Assembly (NCBI GenBank): GCA_027886175.1
Contig: JAJNNQ010000137.1
Span: 248,001-312,000 of the forward strand
Source of the DNA: Phylloscopus collybita
Lineage: Eukaryota > Chordata > Aves > Passeriformes > Phylloscopidae
Direction of reading: 5' to 3'
DNA length: 64,000 nucleotides
Shown: piece after piece, positions 55,936-64,000 of the stretch
How the letters are laid out: each line of letters starts with the position of its first letter
How positions within the stretch are numbered: the stretch's first letter is position 1
Translations under genes and position numbers: made by a program
Notes under the pieces: model-generated
The model's database searches: none
Seen by the model: only the letters and a program-made list of their open reading frames with translations
What the model was told of the DNA's origin: nothing

Positions 55936-57689
55936 AAGAGGACAGAGCAAGCAGCTCTCTCAAAATATCCATATAATTCCCATTTAGCTTCATTTCAGAA
56001 TTCCTTAAACCACCAAAGAAGCGAGACCCAGCGATTCTTTTATTTATTGCTGATCTGAGCAGGGTTTCAAATTAATGAGGTGTGGGCTGAGTTGGTAAAA
56101 ATGGCCTCATGATTTAACATTCCAGAGGATAAGTGCTCATCTCCAGCTTCAGTCTGTCTCAGCCGTGTCTCCTGCAGCATCTGAAGCACCACCTCTTCAG
56201 TTCAGGGATAAAGGTTTAAAATAATTCCAGGCCCTGCCTGTCTAAGGAAGTTTTTCCATTGTGCCGCTGCTCCTCAGCAGATTTTTTTTCTGGTGTGGAA
56301 TTTTTGTTTTGGGCTCAGTTTTGAGCACCTGTCAACCTGGATGGCGATGGTAGAGGATGGTGTCTGTGGGTTTGGTTTTTTTTTTTTGGGTTGAGTTCTG
56401 ACTTGTTACAGTCACGCCACAGAGAAGTTCATTTCAATCCTCGTGGGTTGAAGTACAGTGTAGAATTGATGGGGTGTACAACCAGTTCCTGTTGTTTTCT
56501 GCTGGTTTCAGTGGTGCAGCTCTGCTCTTTCCTCCTGCATCTGGTGTTCCTCCAGCCAACAGGGGCTGGTCAGGGCTGACAGGACATCAGAGGAACCCCT
56601 GACGCTCGTGGAGCAGCTGCACTCTGTGATGAGAGGGCCTTTATCCTCCTATTTTTTTATAAGCACTTTAAATGACTTTAAAAAACTACTTCTGGCTGTC
56701 ACCCAAACCTTCTGGACTAAGCCAGGGCTACCAGGGGATGTCTGGGCGGTCACCGCCGCGTCCTTCGGCTTTCCCTGCTCCTGGAACCGCTCTGGTTTCG
56801 GGAGAAAAACAGGGATCAGCGTTCCTTTTCTGGAGTGCTGAATGCTCATCTCTGAAGCTAACCAGGAACAGCTTTCCTTTCATCCCTGTGCCTGGATCCC
56901 TGCTCAAATCCAAGCCCCACCCTTCGGATGCCTCACAGGGATGCTTTGCAGGTTGGTGACACCTTCACCTGCCAGTCAAGGTGTTGGCTCACAAAGCCTG
57001 GCTTGTGTCAGGAATAATTTGGATATGGGAATGGTTAGGGTTTCAAGTTTTCAGTGTTTGTGGGATTCAAGGTTTCAGTGTTTGTGGGGTTAGGCGTGGG
57101 TTGCCTTTGAGAGGAAGGTTTCCTTCCAGTGTTATCACCCGTTGTCTTGGGGTCTTGTTCTCCTGTTGGACTTGAAAGTCACTGTGCTCTCTCTATCAGT
57201 CATATTCTGATCACACTTTTCCATGGATTTTTAAAATTCCAGTAGAAACACCTAACACTGCATTGTTCCAGCAAGAAAAGCAGCAATGCCTCCTTTCAGG
57301 AAAAGCTTGGTGTCTTGGGAAATCTGTTAAGCTGGTCCACAAAGATTTACTTGAAATATTTTATTTTTTTTCCCCCACCCATTTTTCTCTGGTGATGGCA
57401 GAATGAGTTTCTTGGAAGGAGGTCAGGGCTGATTGTTTTTCCACCAGAAATTTTCAGTTTGTCTCAGTGTACCTCAGCGTCTCAGTCCCTTCCTCACTGG
57501 CACTGTTTGAGCTCCTGCTATTTTTGGATGGTTCTAATATTACAACCCAAGTTGTAAACAGGCTTGGACAACGGCAGCATCGGACTCCAGCAGCTTTTTA
57601 GGGAGGACTGGGAGCCTGAAGCTGGTTTGGCTTTAGCTGTAGCCTCAGTAGGTTTGTGACAGTCTCACAGCAACAATTCTGCTGTCCCT
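55936..57689 (+). other. NRF1 intron 1, no element recognised
   Basis: Unique sequence. A doubled word ttcagtgtttgtggg occurs at about 57050-57090. Confidence 0.45.
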
Positions 57690-57915
57690 CAGGCTGGAAT
57701 ATTCCAACCCTTCCCCAGCACTGACAATCCCACCACCAAACCACGTCCCCAGGGTCTGTTAAATCCCTTCAGGGATGGGGACTCCAACACTTCCCTGCTC
57801 CACTGACTACCGTTTTGGAGAAGAAATGTTCCCTAAAATCCCCTCTAAACCTCCCCAGCACAACTTGAACTCATTTCCTCTTGTCCTGTGGCTTGGGAGA
57901 AGAGACCGACCCCCA
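57690..57915 (-). mobile_element. CR1 fragment
   Basis: caggctggaatattccaacc, cccttcagggatggggact, ccaacacttccctgctccac, cctccccagcacaacttgaa, tcctcttgtcctgtggcttg. Confidence 0.75.
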
Positions 57916-58494
57916 CCTGGCTGCAGCCTCCTTTTTGTTTGGCCAGAATAACCCTCTTGACAAAATGGTTTGGGTTCCCATGTCTCACTGACCCCTCCAT
58001 GGCATCCCGTGGTCTGGTGCCAGTCAGGAGCTGTAATTCCATGATTGTACTTAAAAAGCCAGGATCTCTTTTTTTGTTTATTTTCTTATTCCCTGCAGCT
58101 GGTCACCACTTTCTGCTCTTTGCCCTGAGCAGGAACAGATTCCCTTTGGGGAATCCGTTGATTCTGGTTGAGGTTCTAATTCCCCTGCTTGAAAATAACT
58201 TAGGGATGTGCCGTTTCTTTTCCACAAATGTCCAGCAGGCACAGGCTGAAAATATCCCTGCACCTCCCGCCCTGGTCCTTCTGCACAGATCTGTGTTCCC
58301 AGTGTGTGGTCCAGGGCCCTGCTGACTCTGTAAGCTGCTGCTTTGCTTGGTGCTTTACCAGTGGACGCCTTCAATAAATCACTTCTTGGTGATATTTGTG
58401 CTTGGGTTGGGGTGGCTTTGCCTGTTTCTGAGCTCTGAGTCCAGGTCTGGGCCCCTCCTGACCAGAAAGATCTGGAGAAGTTGGAGCATGTCCA

Positions 58495-58905
58495 GGGAAA
58501 GGAATGGAGCTGAGAAGGGGCTGGAGCCCCAGGAGAGGCTGAGGGAGATGGGAAAGGGGCTGAGCCTGGAGAAAAGGGGGATCAGGAGGGACCTTGTGGC
58601 TCTGCACAACTCCCTGACAGGAGGGGACAGCCAGAGGGGTCGGGCTCTGCTCCCAGGGAACAGGGACAGGAGGAGAGCCTGGCCCAGGGGAGGCTCAGGG
58701 TGGGCAGCAGCAGGAATTTCTCCATGGAAAGGGTGCTCAGGGCTTGGAAGTGTCCAGGGAGGTCTGGAATCCCCATCCCTGGGGGTGTCCAAGGAATTCC
58801 TGGATGTGGCACTCAGGGCTCAGAGCTGGGGAAGGGGCATAGCTTGGACTCGATGGTCTCAGAGGTCTTTTCCATCCTTAATGATCCTGGAATTCTGTAC
58901 TGACA
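58495..58905 (+). mobile_element. CR1 fragment in direct duplication copy 2
   Basis: Nearly identical to 24850-25258, and the match continues through 160 bp of flank to about 59063. Confidence 0.9.
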
Positions 58906-59286
58906 TCCTCGTTTGTGTCCTGAGCTATTGAGGTCAGAGGAGACTTTGTGTCACCCTCAGGCCTCTTCCCTGAAAGCTGGAACTGGAGGTGGCAAAACCC
59001 AAGTCCCAGCTTTGACCCTTTAACGTGCGGGTGAGGGAATCTCAGGGCTGCAGGTTCCTTGGGGGACCTTTCCTCCAGCAGAGAGAATGGTGCCTGGTTG
59101 CTCTGCTCTGCTTGGAAGCGTGGACTTTTCCAAACTCTTTAACCTAAAGCTCCTCTCCTGGCTCCTGAGGGAGTCATCACCTCCCTCTTGCACACCTCCT
59201 CTGTTCCCCGGGGGAGGCCATCTCCGTCCCTGGCGCTCACAGCCCCATGCTTTTTTTGTGATTTTTTTTTTTGTCCCCTCTGCCAG

Positions 59287-59518
59287 TGACTCTTGATGGA
59301 AGAACACGGAGTGACGCAGGCAGAGCACATGGCTACCATCGAGGCCCACGCCGTGGCCCAGCAGGTGCAGCAGGTGCACGTGGCCACCTACACCGAGCAC
59401 AGCATGCTGAGCGCCGACGAGGACTCGCCCTCCTCGCCCGAGGACACCTCCTACGACGACTCCGACATCCTCAACTCCACGGCCGCCGACGAGGTCACCG
59501 CTCACCTGGCGGCCGCAG
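59287..59518 (+). CDS. NRF1: NRF1 first coding exon (residues 1-74)
   Basis: Acceptor ..TTTTTTGTCCCCTCTGCCAG, nine 5'UTR bases, then ATG at 59296; donor GTAAAG at 59519. It encodes MEEHGVTQAEHMATIEAHAV and an acidic Ser-rich segment (SADEDSPSSPEDTSYDDSD), the known casein-kinase-2-type phosphorylation region, ending DEVTAHLAAA plus a split Gly codon. NRF1 (nuclear respiratory factor 1) is a nuclear, homodimeric activator binding GC-rich palindromes at genes for mitochondrial respiration, mtDNA transcription and growth. The N-terminus matches the vertebrate protein almost without change. The TTG just before the ATG is not the start. Confidence 0.98.
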
Positions 59519-59539
59519 GTAAAGCCAGGGGGCTGCTCC

Positions 59540-59806
59540 ACCACTATCATTATCATTATCATTATCATTATCATCATCATTATCATCATCATTAGGGCTG
59601 CTCCACCACCACCATCATCATCATCATTATCATTATCATCATTATCATTATCATCATTATCATTATCATTATCATTATTATCATTATCATTATCATTATC
59701 ATCATCATTAGGGCTGCTCCACCACCACCACCATCATCATTATCATCATCATTATCATCATCATTATGGCTGCTCCACCACCATCATTATCATCATCATT
59801 ATCATT

Positions 59807-59847
<41 letters not shown>

Positions 59848-59904
59848 TAGGGCTGCTCCACCACCACCACCATCATCATTATCATCATCATTATCATCAT
59901 CATT

Positions 59905-59942
<38 letters not shown>

Positions 59943-60170
59943 TAGGGCTGCTCCACCACCACCATCATCATTATCATCATCATTATCATTATTATTATCA
60001 TCATCATTATCATCATCATCATTAGGGCTGCTCCACCACCACCATCATCATCATTATCATCATCATTATCATCATCATTATCATTATCATTAGGGCTGCT
60101 CCACCACCACCATCATCATCATTATCATCATTATCATCATCATTATCATCATCATTATTATCATCATTGT
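59540..60170. repeat. (ATC/ATT)n compound satellite in NRF1 intron 2
   Basis: Blocks of tcattatcatcatcat of varying length, each punctuated by tagggctgctccaccaccac (seven or so punctuations). The array starts about 20 bp inside the donor of the preceding exon. Confidence 0.97.
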
Positions 60171-60475
60171 TTTGGTTTGGAATTTATGGGTGTGTCATCT
60201 AGGGTGGTCTTCAGAAGGCTCTGGTAGGACACTGCTGGGGAAACTCTGGATTTTACATTTCTTTCCCATTTTAGGACAGGTCCTTAATAATCCCTCAGGA
60301 GAGCCTCAGGCTCCTGATGCTGTAGTCGAGGTGTCCATCAGGATTTGTGGAGTTGTACCTGGTTTCTTCTTCCCAGCCACCAGGATCTCCTCAGATCAGT
60401 CACTTATTCAAAGTCCTGGGGGGTTTTTCAGTGTCTTTAGAAGATGAAATACAGAATTCCCTGAGCCTAAGGAAA

Positions 60476-60995
60476 ACTTCAGGCTGGAGAATGTGACTTT
60501 CAGCCAGGACTGAGCTGAGATTTACCAGCCTGGGGAACGGAGCCTCCAATGCTGGAGAGCAGAGCTCAGGGAGGGATTTGTGTCACTTGGCTCTGCTGGG
60601 GGGACACCCTGGGCAGTGACAATGTCCCTGCTGGGCAGAGTTCCTGAAACTTCAGGCTGGAGAATGTGACTTTCAGCCAGGACTGAGCTGAGTTTTACCA
60701 GCCTGGGGAACGGAGCCTCCAATGCTGGAGAGCAGAGCTCAGGGAGGGATTTGTGTCACTTGGCTCTGCTGGGGGGACACCCTGGGCAGTGACAATGTCC
60801 CTGCTGGGCAGAGTTCCTGAAACTTCAGGCTGGAGAATGTGACTTTCAGCCAGGACTGAGCTGAGTTTTACCAGCCTGGGGAACGGAGCCTCCAATGCTG
60901 GAGAGCAGAGCTCAGGGAGGGATTTGTGTCACTTGGCTCTGCTGGGGGGACACTCTGGGCAGTGACAATGTCCCTGCTGGGCAGAATTCCTGAGC
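60476..60995. repeat. 173-bp tandem triplication before NRF1 exon 61034
   Basis: Three almost identical units of 173 bp (acttcaggctggagaatgtg ... gctgggcagagttcctgaa). The last copy differs only slightly (cactctgggc, agaattcctgag) and its end is about 40 bp from the splice acceptor. Confidence 0.96.
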
Positions 60996-61033
60996 TGCTG
61001 GCCCTGACTGACCCTCTGTGCTTCCACTTCCAG

Positions 61034-61148
61034 GCCCTGTGGGGATGGCAGCAGCTGCCGCCGTGGCCACGGGGAAGAAACGGAAGCGACCTCACGTCTT
61101 CGAGTCCAACCCCTCCATCCGCAAGAGGCAGCAGACACGTTTGCTCAG
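61034..61148 (+). CDS. NRF1: NRF1 second coding exon (residues 75-112)
   Basis: Acceptor CTTCCACTTCCAG, donor GTGAGC; 115 nt completing the split Gly. It encodes PVGMAAAAAVATG, then the basic nuclear-localisation stretch KKRKRPHVFE, then SNPSIRKRQQTRLLR, where the DNA-binding domain begins. The remaining exons (most of the DNA-binding domain and the activation domain) are outside the window. The exon lies between ATC-rich minisatellites, and a 173-bp triplication ends just before its acceptor. Confidence 0.98.
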
Positions 61149-61154
61149 GTGAGC

Positions 61155-61338
61155 ACTCATCATTATCATCATTATCATCATTAGGGCTGCTCCACCACCA
61201 ACATCATCATTATCATCATTATTATCATTATCATCATTATCATCATCATTAGGGCTGCTCCACCACCAACATCATCATTATCATCATTATTATCATTATC
61301 ATCATTATCATTATTATCATCATTAGGGCTGCTCCACC

Positions 61339-61391
<53 letters not shown>

Positions 61392-61407
61392 TATCATCAT
61401 CATTATC

Positions 61408-61439
<32 letters not shown>

Positions 61440-61480
61440 CATCATTAGGGCTGCTCCACCACCACCATCATCACCTGTCC
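61155..61480. repeat. (ATC/ATT)n compound satellite in NRF1 intron 3
   Basis: The same punctuated unit as 59540-60170 (gggctgctccaccaccaacatcatc), starting within about 10 bp of the donor of exon 61034. Confidence 0.97.
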
Positions 61481-61565
61481 CTGCCACCTCAGCGTCCTCC
61501 AGCCAGCTCTTGGGTGGCCTTGGTGTGGTCACACCAAGTGCTGCCCAGAAGTCACCCAGCTCGGG

Positions 61566-62920
61566 GGGTTTCTTTTGGGTGTTTTGTTTTTTGGGGTTTT
61601 TTTTGTTTGTTTTTTGGGGTTTTTTTGGTTGTTTGTTTGGTTTTTTGGGTTTCTTTTGGGTGTTTTGTTTTTTGGGGTTTTTTTTTGGTTTTTTGGGGGT
61701 TTTTTGGTTGTTTGTTTGGGGTTTTTTGGGTTTTTTTTGTTTGTTTTTTGGGTTTCTTTGGGGTGTTTTGTTTTTTGGGGTTTTTTTTGGTTTTGGGGTT
61801 TTTTTTTGTTTTTTGGGGTTTTTTTGGTTGTTTGTTTGGGGTTTTTTGGGTTTTTTGTTTGTTTTTTTTTGTTGGTTGGTTTTTGTGTGTTTTTTGTTTG
61901 TGTTTGTTTGTGTTTGTTGTTAGTTTTTGTTTGGGTTTTGTTTGTTTTTGGTTTTGTTTTTGTTTGTTTGGTTGGTTTTTGGGTTTTTTTTTGTTTTTTG
62001 TTTGTTTGGGGGGTTGTTTTTTGTTTGTTTTTGTTTGTTTTTTGGTTGTTGTTTGGTTCAGTTTTTTGTTTTGGGGTTTTTTTTGTTTGGTTGGTTTTGG
62101 TTTTTTGTTTGTTTAGTTGGTTTTTTTGGTTTTGTTTTTTTGTTTGGTTGGTTTTTGGTTTTTTTTGGTGTTGTTTGTTTTTGGTTTTTTTTGTTTTTTT
62201 GTTTTGGGTTTGTTGGGTTTTTTGGTGGGTTTTTTGGTGGGTTTTTTTGTGTTTGTTTGTTTGTTGGTTTTTGTTTTTGGTTGGTTGGTTGGTTTTTGTT
62301 TTTTTGTTTGTTTGTTTGGGGTTTATTTGTTTTCTGGTTGTTTTTGGTTGTTTTTGGTTGTTGTTTGGTTCAGTTTTTTGTTTTGGGGTTTTTTTTGTTT
62401 GGTTGGTTTTGGTTTTTTGTTTGTTTAGTTGGTTTTTTTGGTTTTGTTTTTTTGTTTGGTTGGTTTTTGGTTTTTTTTTGGTGTTGTTTGTTTGGTTTTG
62501 GTGTTTTTTGTTTTGGGTTTGTTGGGTTTTTTTGGTGGGTTTTTTGGTGGGTTTTTTTGTGTTTGTTTGTTTTTTGGTTTTTGTTTTTGGTTGGTTGGTT
62601 GGTTTTTGGTTTTTTTGTTTGTTTGGGGTTTATTTGTTTTTTGTTTGTTTTTGGTTGTTGTTTGGTTCAGTTTTTTGTTTTGGGGTTTTTTTTGTTTGGT
62701 TGGTTTTGGTTTTTTGTTTGTTTAGTTGGTTTTTTTGGTTTTGTTTTTTTTGTTTGGTTGGTTTTTGTTTTTTGGTGTCGTTTGTTTGTTTTTGTTTGTT
62801 TTTGTTTGGGTTTTTTTGGTTTTTTGTTTTGTTTTGGGTTTGTTGGGGTTTTTTTGGTGGGTTTTTTGGTGTTTGTTTGTTTGTTTTGTTTGGGTTTCTT
62901 TTGTTGTTGTTGTTTTTTGG
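61566..62920. repeat. 1.35 kb G/T-only higher-order repeat
   Basis: The + strand is almost free of A and C. Runs of T (3-9) alternate with G runs (2-5). A larger unit of about 300 bp recurs: the marker ggttcagttttttgttttgg appears near 62055, 62367 and 62664. The open frames through it (up to 474 codons of Phe/Gly/Val/Leu/Trp) are artefacts of a tract that cannot make stop codons. Confidence 0.97.
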
Positions 62921-63124
62921 GAGCATCTTTCTGGAACCCCGAGAGCTGTGGTTTAGTTTGCATTCAGAGGTTAAATTGCAGCTCTTCTCACCTCTGTGAG
63001 ATGATTTTTATGATCACCACTCTGGTGGGTCCCATTGTCCTGTCCTAACCCCAGCTGGAATCTGTCAAAGTGACACTGCAAGATCCCAGTTCTGCAGAGG
63101 ATTTATCTGCAGAAATTTATCACA

Positions 63125-63985
63125 TTAATAAATAAATGTGATAAATTATCACATTTATCTGCATTTATCACCAAAAAAAAAAAAGCCTTTTCTGCTTGAT
63201 CAGACCATTACAATAAATAGAAAATAATAAATAAAATATCAATAAATAATAATAAATAAATAAATAATAAATAAATAATAAAAATATAATATAAAAACTG
63301 GGAATGAATTCAGTAAACGTGATAAATTATCACATTTATCTGCATTTATCACCAAAAAAAACCCCACCTTTTCTGCTTGATCAGACCATTACAAAAAATG
63401 TAAAATAATAAATAAAATATCAATAAATAAATAAATAAATAATAAAATAAAATATAAAAACTGGGAATGAATTCAGTAAACGTGATAAATTATCACATTT
63501 ATCTGCATTTATCACCAAAAAAAAAAAAAAAAAGCCTTTTCTGCTTGATCAGACCGTTACAATAAATAGAAAATAATAAATAAAATATCAATAAATAATA
63601 ATAAATAAATAATAAAATAAGATATAAAAACTGGGAATGAATTCAGTAAATGTGATAAATTATCACATTTAACTGCATTTATCACCAAAAAAAAAAAGCC
63701 TTTTCTGCTTGATCAGACCGTTACAATAAATATAAAATAATAAATAAAATAGAAATAAATAATAAATAAATAATAAAATAAAATAAAATATAAAAACTGG
63801 GAATGAATTCAGTAAACGTGATAAATTATCACATTTATCTGCATTTATCACCAAAAAAAAAAAGCCTTTTCTGCTTGATCAGGCCATTACAATAAATACA
63901 AAATAATAAATAAATAAGTAATAAATAAGTAATAAATAAGTAATAAATAATAAAATAAAATAAAATATAAAAACTGGGAATAAAT
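63125..63985. repeat. ~170-bp A/T-rich tandem repeat, 5 copies, running towards the window end
   Basis: Each unit has the palindrome gtgataaattatcac, then atttatctgcatttatcacc, an A run, cttttctgcttgatcagacc, a block of (aata)n words, and aaaactgggaatgaattcag. Copies start near 63138, 63320, 63482, 63651 and 63817; the array may continue past the edge. Confidence 0.95.
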
Positions 63986-64000
63986 TCTGTGTTTAAATCC

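Noticed and set aside
59519..59595. Extension of NRF1 by a His-Tyr repeat
   Set aside because: This is read-through past a good GTAAAG donor into the ATC satellite; the next exon at 61034 restores the known protein.
61575..63048. Very long frames (up to 474 codons) rich in Phe, Gly, Val, Trp
   Set aside because: The strand lacks A and so cannot make stop codons; composition repeats with the DNA unit and there is no conserved protein feature.
1..64000. CRISPR array, operon or defence island
   Set aside because: Repeats are minisatellites without unique equal-length spacers or nearby nucleases; the genes are spliced vertebrate genes.
61149..64000. The miR-183/96/182 cluster known near NRF1 in vertebrates
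   Set aside because: No matching hairpin was recognised; the cluster lies beyond the NRF1 3' end, which is outside the window.

Overview
This window is vertebrate nuclear DNA, almost certainly avian and probably passerine. Evidence: chicken-repeat-1 (CR1) LINE fragments in both orientations, endogenous-retrovirus LTRs with exact target-site duplications, abundant minisatellites, and a compact conserved gene order STRIP2 - SMKR1 - NRF1, all on the + strand. This is the order known from human 7q32. The species is an inference; no direct species marker is visible.

Layout: (1) about 318-17617 holds the last eleven coding exons of STRIP2 (409 codons plus stop, all splice phases agreeing), followed by a 3'UTR into which an LTR has inserted. 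(2) About 21.6-24.55 kb is SMKR1, a small lysine-rich protein gene with a CpG-rich promoter carrying an RFX X-box-like palindrome and inverted CCAAT boxes; its start codon is the last three bases of one exon and the other 68 residues lie in the last exon. (3) About 24.6-40.6 kb is intergenic, dominated by CR1, LTRs, AT-rich DNA and satellites. (4) About 40.68-41.09 kb is the CpG-island promoter and non-coding first exon of NRF1, with YY1-type AAGATGGCG elements. An 18.2 kb first intron follows, then the first two coding exons of NRF1 (59296-59518 and 61034-61148, residues 1-112). The rest of NRF1 lies beyond the right edge.

The three genes are neighbours by synteny, not an operon. STRIP2 is a STRIPAK phosphatase/kinase scaffold subunit, NRF1 is a nuclear transcription factor for mitochondrial and housekeeping genes, and SMKR1 is poorly characterised.

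No undescribed multi-gene system is visible. The unusual content is repeat architecture: nested LTRs that can be dated by a paralogous empty site, minisatellites beside splice sites, an LTR with about 50-bp inverted termini in the STRIP2 3'UTR, a 1.35 kb G/T-only higher-order repeat, and a near-identical 560-bp direct duplication on either side of the NRF1 promoter. Most long open frames in the window are artefacts of these repeats.
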